A stretch of 64,000 nt of DNA from NCBI GenBank assembly GCA_001574975.1, contig KQ965732.1, positions 840,960 to 904,959 of the forward strand, given 5' to 3'. The position numbers and the translations under genes are program-made. The notes under the pieces were generated by a model. That model ran no database searches. It had not been told where the DNA came from and worked only from the letters and a program-made list of their open reading frames with translations. Below, one piece after another: positions 44,920-56,248 of the stretch (position 1 is its first letter; each line of letters opens with the position of its first letter). The stretch comes from Gonapodya prolifera JEL478. Lineage: Eukaryota; Monoblepharomycota; Monoblepharidomycetes; Monoblepharidales; Gonapodyaceae.

Positions 44920-46145
44920 ATGAGGTGCCTCGATGCGGTGTTTTACGGGTTCTCCTACTGCGCGATTGCGCTTCTGATTTCCTCTGTCGGTGCAGCAACA
45001 CCTTTCGGAGGAAGGTTGGATGATTGTGAGTGCGGTGATCGAGTCCCTTTCGCTGACAGTTCATTGATAGCCGTCCACCGCGCTTTGCCCGTCAGTTACG
45101 ACACTGCCACGAGAAGCGATCCAAGGGGCTATCACTGAAGTCACCTATTTCACCTCCAATGCAATCGTCACTACCACAATACCATCCCAGCAGAGTTCTT
45201 TGGCCTCAAACGCCCCTGCCCCACCATCAACTCCTTCTGTCGCGACAACTACAGTGAACCAAGTGACCTCTCATATCTCCCCTCCCGCACTCGCTGCTAT
45301 CTCCGCAGCGGCCTCTAGCGTCACAGTTGTCGCTCTGGCTGGTGCGACTGCCGCCTTTAGAGCGCGAAGGCGTCCCAAGATTGTGGAGTCTAAGGTTGGA
45401 AAACCGCGGAGAGGTTCGATTGCAGCCGTACAGACTTCGCGCGGATACGAACGTCACATTTTCTTGTCACTTCACAGTATCGCCAAACACCACTGGAGCA
45501 CCTCTACCCACAACTCCTAGTCGCCAAATCAACACCTCGAACAGAAATTCTTTGATCGCTCCTGCCGATTCCAATTTGCTTCGACGGAACACTTCACCGT
45601 CGATCCTACCGTCGCGCTCCGCTAGTGTGAGGCAATCTCACGGAGCTTCCTCCCCATCTTCCCGCCGAACAACACGAAAACCCCACTGGGCGTTTTCGTG
45701 GCTCACAGGAGTTGCTTTTGCGGAACACGAGCGGGTGGACATGCCAAATCCACATCCCGAGTATCTCGTCGGGACAGATGTGAGTATTGTGTTTCTTTGC
45801 TTACAAACTGACGCCGTGAAAGGTGACGCTTTGGCTGGACATTTACTCCGCTTTTGAATCGGCATGGCGAACGTCTAGTATGTGGCCAGAAACCCCGACG
45901 AGCTTGATCTAACAAGTGGGTCCCGTGTAGCGCTTGTTGTGGTTTTTCGGGATGGCTGGTGCGAGGTCGTGGATCGCGCTTCCGCAGATCGAAGAGGACT
46001 TGTCCCAATGTGAGTGCCTGAGGGGCGGAAAACGAGTGTGGAGAAGATCACTTAGGTTGAGCTTACATGGCACTCGATTCTCAGGGACGTGCTGGAGCTG
46101 GGATTCCCGGGAAGTGATGTTGATGTCAAAGGTGCTCCGACGTAG
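44920..46145 (+). CDS. Short membrane protein with cytoplasmic SH3, LRR part lost (paralogue 3)
   Basis: About 270 residues. Signal peptide (FSYCAIALLISSVGAATPFG), then directly a Thr/Ser/Pro stalk (TEVTYFTSNAIVTTTIPSQQ), a membrane helix (AASSVTVVALAGATAAFRAR), the juxtamembrane block KPHWAFSWLTGVAFAEHERV with PEYLVGTD, and an SH3 domain (YVARNPDELDLTSGSRVALV, FRDGWCEVV, GLVPMDVLELG). The introns at D/YVAR (phase 0, 45781-45878) and VP-M (phase 2) match the other paralogues. There is no Cys cap and no LRR, unlike its two neighbours. One junction between GGRLDD and FTTLPREAIQ and another near 45450-45520 are uncertain; the latter needs a weak donor. A true short form or a decaying gene are both possible. 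Confidence 0.7.
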
Positions 46146-48525
46146 GCGATACGATGTGCGGTCATTGGACGCTACTTGCGTGCAGTGGGTAGGCTGGCCC
46201 GGTAGTGCAGCCATGGCAAGGATAGCAAGTTTTCCATTTGAATACGATGTATTTATATTGATCCTTTTTGGTCGCAAGGGATTATAACCTGTCTTTCGTG
46301 TCTTGCTTGCGAGACGGGGAGCCTGTCACAGCCCTGCGACCTACACACACTCACACCACCGCGGCGGCATCTTGAGAGCAGAAGAGCACGTGAGATGCCG
46401 TGTGGAAAGGTCCACGATGGCTTTGTCCCAATCTGACCGCAGCGTGCTCCGGCTAAACTTCCGAGTGCGAGGACTCCTCTTGGATCTGACGGAGACGTTC
46501 CAGAGTCCGATTTGGCTGTGGTGGAGCTGATATGCGACTGGTGCAGATGGGGCGTGATGGCGTGCCAGGCTGATTCAGTGATTGGAGCACAGGACGCGAC
46601 GCCCTCCTCTTGAGCATAACAGTTTAATCGATTCAATGCAGCCACGCACGCTTTCCTCCGTGAGAGGTCATTCTCCACTCCCACGTATTGCGAACGTGGG
46701 CCCTGACGTCTGTCCACCCTTGAGCGCGTCTTCCCTAAGGATGCCGGCCATCGGTACCGGTGGCGTTGTCTCATACTGCCAACACTACGATGCGCGCACT
46801 ACGGCACACTTGCAAGTATAAGGCGTCACTTGGAGGAACTGGATCTCATCGGGTTCGAAATGACTGAGCGACTGGGGTGATAACGTGAAATTGATCATAT
46901 GTCGAAATCTCCCAACAACGAAGCACCGCGCACCCACGCTGACGCACTAAACGGCACCATAAAACGCACCATTGTGTGACCAGGCTCAAGCGAGGCGGCG
47001 CGAAGGTTGGTGGCGATGGCGGCGCTGGGGCGGAAGGGGGATCGACCTCTACACCTCCGTTGCATGATCGTACTTCTGGCTTCTTGCAAAGTGTTAATGG
47101 TGGAATTTGCGGCAGTGGTGGTGTTAGCAGCATCGATAGTGCCAGGGAGGGTGAAGCTGGGTCTTTCTCGTCTGTAGCAAAAAGGGAAAGCCGTTCACAT
47201 GGATCGACGCCGCCAGGGCGGGGACGTGGGGAAGAAGAATGCTCTATCAGGGCATTGGAAGAACGCGCTAATATCCGTGGGTGTGGAGCTTCCTCCGCCA
47301 CCACCGTGTAGCGGTCAGCCCAGGGCAATCGGCCGGCGCCGTTTGCCCGGTACCTCCGCTCATTTCATCGGCAATGACCTCGACGTGAGGAAACTCGAAG
47401 TCCGCGCCGCGGTACGTAGATGGAAAATACCATCGTAGACTGATCATGGACGTGAGTGGAGTGGCAGCTTGTCAGCATCTTTGTGTGCTCCCCAACCACA
47501 CCCACCTGCTCGGGGGCCTCCTCTTACCCGCGAACGTTACACATTGCAATGCCCTCTATACTCCAGCCGCATTTTTTCCTTCTGACCGATATCAAAGCCT
47601 TGTTCCCTTACATCTGCAGCGGGCAAACCTATTTTTTTTCCCCTGACAAATTAGCGATCGTAGTTCAGATGATTGATTCGCAGTAATAAAATTTTCCTTA
47701 TAGTTCCTGAACGGGGCGCATGTACGTGAGTACCCGAGCAATACAACAAGTTGTAAACGATCGTTTGAACTTTCTTTGTTGTCGTTGTGGGACGTCCACT
47801 GTTTGAAACGAAAATCATGTTGCTACACTCTGCCGCTCACAACACAAAACTAGCCTCCAACACGTCGGAAACATGACATGGGTGTAGTGTGGCGATGGAG
47901 GCACTTTGAGGCACTGCATGGCTTTGCGCACAGGTGGAAGGGTTCACATAGGTTGGTTCATCAGGAGACGAGTTTCTGGGGCTGAACGCGGACGGGGGCG
48001 AGAGCGGCAAGAGAAACAAGGTGAAGATAATAGGAAGCGCGGGAAAAAGACCGGACGGAAGGGGGAGGCGAGTGGGGGGGCCTTGAAATGTTGGGGGATG
48101 GGTGGAGGGAAGGCCGAGCGATGATTGAGAGGCAGGAGCGGGAGTGGAGGTCGGAATTGATGTTTTGCAGATGGATTGGGTGGAAAACGGGAGACGGTGG
48201 CGATGGGAACGAGATGATCACAGGGGAAGACAGGTGGATCGAGATGAGATGAGGAGAGAGAGCGAGTGAGGTTCGGAGGGCGTGGAAGTGCGTGAGAAAC
48301 GGAAAGGGCCGGAAGGGAAGGAGCAGTGAATGCAGGAATGATGGGAGGCCGAATGGATGTGTGATGGGATGGATGGAGCTGTGTGGGTTCGCCACTGAAC
48401 AGACACCAGCACACTGACGCGAACTGCAGTTAACGGTCTCTGTACACCACTACCTCTGGTAACACGTACTTACCATTACTTATCTGCCTTATTGCACAAC
48501 CCCCCACAACCCAGTTGTCGCGGCC
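46146..48525. other. 2.4-kb region with no supported gene
   Basis: Several open frames exist on both strands, but none shows a known motif. The best is 46976-47311 (+), a Gly/Ser-rich frame (GGDGGAGAEGGSTSTPPLHD, SSIDSAREGEAGSFSSVAK) that resembles the tails of fungal regulatory proteins and may be a gene fragment. No repeat to the rest of the window was noticed. The right third is strongly purine-rich on the + strand. Confidence 0.4.
47960..48400 (+). other. Purine-rich strand-asymmetric tract
   Basis: For about 440 bp the + strand is dominated by G and A (runs such as GAAGGGGGAGGCGAGTGGGG). It ends about 120 bp before the start of the next gene. Such asymmetry can form triplex or R-loop structures. 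It creates long Pro/Ser/His-rich minus-strand frames that I regard as artefacts. Confidence 0.6.
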
Positions 48526-51500
48526 ATGCCTGACAATGCCACGAACCCGCGCTCCGTCTCTCCCTCCGCACAAGCGGCGAACCCCGCTTCGGGACCCCGC
48601 CCAACGCGCACATCATCTCGCCGCGCAGCAGCTGTTGCCGCGTCCTCCATCCTTGCAATTGCAGAAGAGGACTCGCGATCTCCCCCTCGCCCCACTGCCT
48701 CGCCTGCCTCGCCTGCCCAGCCGACCGCTCAGCCGCAACGACCATTGCAAATTCAAGCACGGTCCCTTCCACTCCCCGCTTCCCTCCCCGCTGACGCCCG
48801 CAACCCACCTCCTGGCACCGTATCAGCATTCAATCCACAATTCCTTCCACAGAAGCGACATCCTCGACAAATTTTTCCCCGTCCGTCCACACCCCTCGGG
48901 ATCATCCAATCCGCAATCTCTCAGGCACTTGATGCGGCTCCCCCAGGAACCTTCACGCGGGATGGCGTACCAGTGCAGCCACCTCCTCCCAAGGGCCTCT
49001 CTATGGCCCCCTCCCCTCCTACGTCCCGCCCCAACGCTGCTCAGGCGTCTCAAGGAACCCCGATGGGTTTGACGGGGCCATCTTCCTCCAGCGGACTTGC
49101 AAATCCCGCCGGAACGCCGAAGCCACCTCTTACTCTCATTGGAGGAGTAACCACAGCTCCATCTCCCGGTGGAGTGGCGAGCGCAGAACAGATACACACC
49201 GGAGGATCGAGGGTACCTTCTCTTTCGGTGGTTGGAGGACCAACGTCGGCTCCATCGTCAACTTCCGTACCGAAGACGCCTTCTGCTCCCACCTCCACTG
49301 TGAGCGCTGTCGTGGCATCGGCAGTATCCAGCATTTCGGGCGCCGCGAGCTTGCTTGGTGCGTCGGGTACAGTGCAATCCAAACCTTCGGCTCCCAACAC
49401 TACCGCACCGCCGGCCATCTCAGCTCCAGGAGTATCCAAACCTGCAGCTCCTTCCACGCAGGCGGTGTCCACCAACTCAACGCCCGCAACTCCAGCGCAA
49501 CCCAAATCTGCAACCCTTGCTTCCCCGGTAGTGCCAACAAGGTCGACTTCGTCGAGCCCAACGCTGTTTAAACCCGCTGCTCCGGCAACGTCAGGACAGT
49601 CGACCATTTCGGCTGTGGCAAACCCGAATCCAGCGCCTCCCTCCGCACCCGCGCTTTCCACCACCGCTTCGTCGACAAAAGTGGCACCAACCGACCCCAC
49701 GTCGGTGATCGGTGTGGTGCCGCCTACGTGGACTGGCCTCGGCCGGGGCCCCGTGACGACACCGGCACCCATGACAGGACCTCATGGTGCCGTTTTATCG
49801 TCCTTCAACGCGTCCACACCACCTGTGCCCTCCAACGCCACCCCCACCTCATCTCGCCCTACAATCGCCTCCATCGCCGCCTCTATCGCCACCTCCATCT
49901 CTGCCCCTTCCAACCCTCGCTTAATCGCTCCGCCTGTATCCGTTCTGCCCACGAAGGCTCAGCCCACGAGTGGTGGGGGCTCCGGGCCTTCCCCAACCTC
50001 AGCGCAACCTGAGTCGCCTTCGTCGAAACCCAAGGACCACGCCCCACTCTCCTCCCTCCTAGCCTTGCGTACGCCATCTCAAACTCCCGCCATCACCCCC
50101 AACCCCCCTTCCAGAATCCAGTACCCCCCGCCGAATGTGACACAAGTGCCTCTTCCACGAGACACCACCGCGCCGACAACCACCACAGTCTCTCCCGACC
50201 CCAAAAGCATGTCCTCGTCCACCCCATCCGCCGGATCTTCCTCCGGTGGGCCTTCGCCCCCTCTTTTGCAACCCTCTGAAAACGTAATTGCCCATCTACG
50301 TAACCTGGACGCCTTTTATGCCGCGGCGCGTCGGCAGATCCTTGCGTGGGGCGACAGTGCGCGCTGGCGCGTCGATCTCCAGTTCCACCCCGTTCCCCCT
50401 GGAGCCGACGGAAACCACGAAGTTGCAGCTTCAGCTGCCGCTGCGGCGCTGGCGCTGTCCCGTCCGGTCATGCACAGGGTGCGTGACCGATCCACAGGGA
50501 AGTTCGTCAAGGCTGGAATGGTCATGACAAGCGCGTCGGGTGGTCCTGCCGGTATGGATGATGACACGCATACTGCTGATGAGGCCCGAGCCGGGGGCAG
50601 TGAGGGGGATGGTGACGCGGTGGAGGCCTCTGCGGGTGATCAAGACCAGGACAATACTATGGACATGTGGTATGATTTTGGGGCGGGGAGTGGGGATGAT
50701 ATGGAGATTGGGGGTCCTGACGATGCAATCGAGCAGCGTGATAACACGCCCTTGGTCCGCGACATGGGTAAAGCTCTGGAGGGTGCAGGAGCTGGAAGCC
50801 AGAGCGAGGCACCAGTGGTTGAGGCAGGTGGGAAGCAGAAGGACGGGAAAGATGGGGAGGGCAGAAAGGACGTTTCAGAAAAGGAGACTGTGGAAGAGCC
50901 GATGGATATAGAGCAGGGCAATGATGTAGGTTAGCCTAGCACTTTGTGCTGGAAGCAAGTCTCACCATGCACCCCTTTCGTGATGTCGTTATCAGGTGCC
51001 GGCCGACATGTCAGCCCCAGCTTTGACAGAACGTTCTGGGGACGCATCCGAGGGGCCTGACCGTGGTGACGGACCTCATGACGACGAGATGGTGGACGGT
51101 GTGGATCAGGTCGGATCAGGTCCAGTTATGAAAAGTATGGCTCCGGAGGTCGTGGACGACCCCGTGACAAGGGCAAAACAAGAGTTGGAGAAGGAATACG
51201 AAGAGAGGTTGGAGGTAGAGGTGAGTCGAAGGTGCGGATTCATTGCAAAACGAGTGAATATTCACCTGTTGGACTGCTCATCCTCGACGCGAACATGTGG
51301 ACTCAGATCGTCGCAGTCCGCCGCCGAGCCCAACTCGCCCTTGACAACTATACTCACGACAAACTGGACCACGCCAGACGCCTAGCTGAACTCCAGGATA
51401 TCCTCGAGCGCTCTGGGATCGTTGTTCCGCCTTGGAGGGGATCCGAACCACCGGGCTCATCAGCTCGTGCGACCTCTCCCGAAGAGCCTTACGACGTGGA

Positions 51501-54500
51501 CGCAGAGCAATTTGGGGACGGCGATGGATTGAATCCGCTGGAGATGTTGGGGCGACTTGCGGACAGGGAGCTGAAACGCCGCCGAGCAGTGGTCGCGGCA
51601 GCGGACAGGCATTTGGCTCGGGTGGGTCCACCCATCATGCCCCAACGGCCCGTCGCAGACTTTTCAGTTCGGGGATCATACGTGGGTGCATACGTGAGGC
51701 CCAGGCTAAGGTCACCAGAAGAGCCGTGGCGGAAGCCCAGGCGGAGGCGGTACTATTACACGTCAGAGAGCGAAGAGAGTGATGAGAAGGATGGGGTTGG
51801 AAGGGGAACATGGAGCTCGAGCGAGACGGGATCGAGTGACGGGGAAGACGAAGCAAGGCAGAGGGAACGGGAGAGGGAAAGGGACATATTGAAGTATGGA
51901 AAAAGGTGGAGGTCGGGGGTAAGGTCACGGCGAAGGGGATGGGCATGGTCGAGGCCTCCTCTTCATGACGATGGAAGTGAAACTGAGGACGACGAAAGTG
52001 TTCAAGCGAACGTCAAGAAGGGTAAGCGCCCTCCAGGGCCGGCCAAGTCCGGGACTGTGAAACCTGCCGGTACATCAATTGCGACATCGAGAGCCCCCGT
52101 GACGGGGTTGGGTCGGCGGACAAGGGACGAGAGCGAAGAAGAGGAGGAGGAGGAAGAGGAAGATGACGAGAAAGGGGGAAAGGGCATTGGTGTGGCGGCA
52201 AGAAGGGGAAGATACGCAGTACGGCGGATGGCGGCCGCCAGGCGTGCTGCCAGGAAGGAGATGGAGGAAGAAGAGGACGAGGATGAAGTTGATGAGGAAG
52301 ATGAAGATGACGAGGAGGATGGTGGTGTGCAAGAGGACGACGATGGAGAGGATGAGCGAGGGCGGGGGAGGCGATTGAGGGGGCGAGATAAAGAAAACAA
52401 AACTGGGGGGGTGAACGTCCCAAAGCTGCCGCGCAACACGATCATTGTACCAAGCAACGTGGGAGTGCCCGCTGTTGGGAAACCTGTGCCAGCTGGAACA
52501 ATGGCTCAGATCACAAAGGTGGCCCAGTCGTCGGGATCCATCGCAACCAGCGTTGGAATTGCTGCCTCATCCGGAAGAGTCAAGGTCGTTCACCCCCCAG
52601 CACCATCAGGCTCTCTGGGGACGTCGCCAGGAGTGCCAAGTGGACCACGACCGCCTACTTCCATAGTGATACCTGGACAATCGACGCCACGACCGTTTGT
52701 GCCAGGCCAAGGGGTGACGACTATTCAGCGTCGGCCAGCTCGAAAGCCAGTGGACATCACCAACATTCCCGTCTCGGGTATTACAGTACGAAAGTTGAAG
52801 GAGCCTGCACCTGCTGCGCAGACTCCGGGAGGAGAAAGGGTTGTTGGGGCTCAAGGGAACGGTACAGAGAATGTCGTGGGCCAAGGAGCCAACAGTGGTA
52901 CTACTGGCACCGTGGAAGCTGCAGGGAACGGTACAACATCAGTCGCACCGTCAGTGCCGCCGTCAGCGCCTGATTCGACCAGCGGTTCTCCCAGGCGCAA
53001 AATTAAGCTCATGGTTCGTCCGCCCTCAAGACCCGGCTCCCCCGATAGGAGTCGCGTCGTGTCCCGTGCTGGGTCCAACTTGGAATCTCGCGATATGTCT
53101 CCCGAGCGCAACCAAGCTATTGTGGCAGGATCGTTGACGCCGCGGCAGGCAGGATCTTCGGCGCCAATGAGCCCCAAAGGAGTAGGTCCCCTATTTAAGA
53201 CGTTCAGTCCGAAGGAGTTGGTGAACGAAGTGAACAGGAAGCTACAGGCTGACATAGCCAAGGGGATTTATATTGGGAGGACGAACATGCCCACGTATCA
53301 GCAGACACTTCCAGTGCGACCGTTGATTTCAACCGGCGGAGGGCCTCCAAATGGGAACGGCCCAGGTTCCGCTCCAAGCCGGGGGCAAACATCCGCAGGA
53401 GTCGGGCCACCCTCCTCTTTCATAGGAAATCACGGTGGACATGGACCTGGGTATTACCGTCCACATGGACCTGGGTCAATGATGCAAGCGATGCCGGGGC
53501 AGCCGAATGGGTCCGGACCTGGAGGCGCGCCTATGCCTCAGGAAATAGAAGAGAAGTGGCGAATAGCCTTTGCTCACCTTCCCCCTGGCACAATCGAGAA
53601 GAATCCGGCGCTCCAAAAGTTTGGCACGGGACCATATACACCAGGCGGCCCGTTGGGATACCCTCCACCAACATCTCAGTCATCATTAAGTGGCACTATG
53701 GGTGTGCCGACAACGATGCCAGGAATACCTAGCTCAATGCCGCCCCATCCTTCGTTCCACCCGTCCATGATGATGGGGAGGCCGCGGCCAATGGGATTGC
53801 CATCTGGGATGCCAAGACCGATGTATTCAGTTGGAGGGGACGAACGAAGGGGAGACGGCTCGACGTCAGTTCAGGGTATAAGTGGCGGAGCGTCTTCGCA
53901 GGCGGGAGGGGTGGGACAGATAGCCGTAGGGGGCTACAGTTCCTCATCTGGTCCTCCTAAAACTGATGGGATGCTCCTTGCTATGAGAAAGGATGGGGAC
54001 GACAGACTCCCCACCAGTGGGGTGAAGCGAAAGCTGGACGTGGAATCAGGGCCAGGTCTGATGAAGAGGGCCAGGGAGGAATTTAATCCGACACGTCCAG
54101 AGGGGAGCGCTGGTGGGCAGGAGGCTGGGGAAGGAAGTGGCACGAGTGGACGCCGTCCCAGTGGTCCATTGCCATTGAGCATTCCCTCCACGTCAAGTTC
54201 TCTCAACACACACTCCTCGATTCCCGTATCTCTTCCAGGGCCGATGTTCCGTCCCATGACGTTTGCCATGCCAAGCGGTCAGTCATTCAGCGGCATTCAG
54301 GTACCGCTGCAGCAAGGAGGCCATCTTCTCTTCCCGATGAACCAAGGCAGTCAAGGAGGTCCTTCTCCCACTCAGCCGAGTACATCTCCGCAATCCCAAC
54401 CGTTTCCACTCCCCGACGGAATTGGCCGACCAGGCCCAACACTCCCACCGATTAGAGCCAGAATGGGGCCTCAGAAGACCGGAAAGGAGGGCCCAGGGGG

Positions 54501-54546
54501 TCCAGATGGATCAAGGTCTTTGGGGACTTGGCCGATGCCGGTGTGA
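48526..54546 (+). CDS. Giant disordered protein of about 1,950 aa with acidic tracts, probably nuclear
   Basis: Three exons (48526-50928, about 50996-51221, 51307-54546), phase-0 junctions NDV/PADMS and LEVE/IVAVRRRA. The first 590 residues are Ala/Pro/Ser/Thr-rich. A compact folded patch follows (ENVIAHLRNLDAFYAAARRQ, ILAWGDSARWRVDLQFHPV). A helical segment spans the second junction (AKQELEKEYEERLEVE, LALDNYTHDKLDHARRLAEL). Then an Arg/Ser/Glu-rich part (RQRERERERDILKYGKRWRS), two acidic tracts (about 52135-52170 and 52265-52360), and a Gly/Pro/Met-rich tail with a possible basic signal (GVKRKLDVESGPGLMKRARE). I do not recognise the family. The composition resembles fungal transcription or chromatin co-regulators, which is inference. 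The ATG context CGGCCATGCC is good. Confidence 0.75.
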
Positions 54547-54811
54547 GGGGGACTGCGAGCTCCAGACATGGGTACCAGTATACCATATTCTCTATCTACT
54601 TCACCAAATGCTGGTCCTGGGGTTGGGCCCGGGAGGCCAAGTGAAGCGGGGCTTTCAGCGAAGGGGGTTGGAGAACCGGGATCAAAGGCATGAAATATGT
54701 GAATGCTTAGTAATTGTAATAACCCAGATTTCTCTTGATTTGAATTCAATTGTGGACTGTCGTTGTTGCTGGCTGAGTCTTCCTGCCCTTGCGCAGGAAT
54801 TTTCTGCAACC

Positions 54812-55106
54812 ATGTTGAGCCAACTATCTTTGTGCGACCACTCACGGAAATGCTCGCACGAAGCGCAGGTACTCTGGCGACTCTTGCCAGGGCCCAGATG
54901 GCAATTGTGAGTTTCAGGAAAAGCAAAGGAGATGGTGGCAGGGAGGAGAGCTGTACGACGTGGACTACGACCAATCCATCACACCGGAAGCAGCCTACCG
55001 AGACAGCAGCGTAGAATCAACAAGGAACAGAATGATGAAAGATACTTTCAACATGGATGGTTGGATTCTGGAGAATTGGGAGAGCTCCCTGCAACAATGT
55101 AAATGA
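54812..55106 (+). CDS. Possible small gene, unknown
   Basis: A frame ending KDTFNMDGWILENWESSLQ followed by QCK and a stop reads like real protein (also WWQGGELYDVDYDQSITPE). To reach a start it must join across an intron of about 49 nt to MLSQLSLCDHSRKCSHEAQ. Alternatively the mitochondrial-looking MLARSAGTLATLARAQMA at 54849, in another frame, is the true N-terminus. Neither splice is convincing. It lies between the giant gene and ATP synthase subunit h on the same strand. Confidence 0.35.
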
Positions 55107-55152
55107 ATGAAAGCAGAATCGGCACCTCTGCCATCAAATCGTGGTCTTTGCA

Positions 55153-55813
55153 ATGGGCGAATCGTATTCGTGGAAGTCGACTTCTCGGTCGCTGAGAGAC
55201 GGATTCGATCTCCCGCTCCTTCAACAGGCTCCCGCCAGGATCCTCCCCATCGCGTCCCGCACTTTCTCCTCCTCTGCTCCAAAACGGGCCGAAGGTGAGC
55301 CTTACCTTGCACGGATGCTCTAAAGATTGACCTCAAACAAGTATTACCGATTGCAGAGACCGACTTTGTCCAATCCGTTTATGTGAGGGCTCTTAGGTCA
55401 TTCAAACCCGCTCCAACCACAGAAACTGTGGACCTCCCGGAAACCTTCCAAAAACCCGTCGCCCCCGCTGCTGTGAGCTGGGCTCGTCGTTTTTTTTGCT
55501 TTCCATCCTGTTCACATCATCATTCGCGACGATTTCCAGCCGCTCCTTGAAGCGGCTCCCGCTGTCTCCGCCGAAGAAACGGGCGAGATTGTCCTTGTGA
55601 GGGAAGAAGACTTCCCCCCGTACAAGGACCCGGCAGAGGACCCCGAGGACTTCGACCTTTGGTGGGACTTCACACTGGACCACGAATACCCGCCGGTGTG
55701 TTTTTTTGGCGATAAGGAAATCCTGCGGTTCCAGTTCTTTAACACCCCTTGCTCGTTTACAGTACCAGTACAACCGCCCACACAAACCTGCGACGGAGCT
55801 GCACGAGGCGTAA
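55153..55813 (+). CDS. ATP14: Mitochondrial ATP synthase subunit h (Atp14-like)
   Basis: Four exons, about 125 residues. The N-terminus ends in a typical presequence (APARILPIASRTFSSSAPKR). The mature part starts EETDFVQSVYVRALRSFKPA, the hallmark of fungal subunit h (DFVQ-x-LY-x-KELK-x-YKPPP). It continues PETFQKPVAPAA/PLLEAAP, an acidic centre (REEDFPPYKDPAEDPEDFD), and a last exon YQYNRPHKPATELHEA. Subunit h is part of the peripheral stalk of fungal F1Fo ATP synthase (counterpart of animal F6). Introns follow AE, PAA and EYPP. The start at 55153 gives 25 extra residues (MGESYSWKSTSRSLRDGF...) ahead of the presequence, so the true N-terminus is uncertain. The Tyr/Pro/His-containing tail is unusual compared with the acidic end of yeast Atp14. 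Confidence 0.8.
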
Positions 55814-56248
55814 ACATGTATTTGTTTGGACTAGCCATTTGTGTAGAATCAATACGTTCATGCCCATCATGCCCCTGTCGTCCGCCGTTGAACTGCGTTT
55901 TCATACCGTAACTCTACCGTATGCGGCGTGGGTAGCGCCATTCCAATATCGTCATCCTGTTCACGCACATTGTAAATTTCAAACGCTGTGAAGTCATACA
56001 CATGGGGTAAAGACCTTCTTTCACAATGTCCCATTCTTCTTTCCACTCCGTGTTCTGCGACTCTCATTCTAGAGTTCCCCCCCCCCCCCCCCCCCCCCCT
56101 TTTGTTTTTTCTTCTGGCGATGACCATCATGATTTGCGACAATGATTCGGTGACTCAGAAGCGAACGAAGTCACAACAAAAAGAAGGGACATCAAGAAAT
56201 CAAGGCAGATTAGATATGATGTATTATCACTTCGGTTCAGGTCCGCGT
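55814..56248. other. Convergent spacer with a 23-nt poly-C run
   Basis: 3' flanks of ATP14 (+) and the dehydrogenase (-). A homopolymer of 23 C lies at 56077-56099. No gene seen. Confidence 0.7.

Noticed and set aside
46253-46774. Minus-strand frame of 173 codons beside the SH3 cluster
   Set aside because: No domain, mixed composition, and no splice pattern; left as unassigned spacer.
47944-48414. Minus-strand Pro/Ser/His-rich frames
   Set aside because: Produced by the purine-rich tract; low complexity and no start or splice context.
49050-49772. 240-codon minus-strand Gly/Ala/Val-rich frame
   Set aside because: Antisense shadow of the Ala/Pro/Ser-rich exon of the giant gene.
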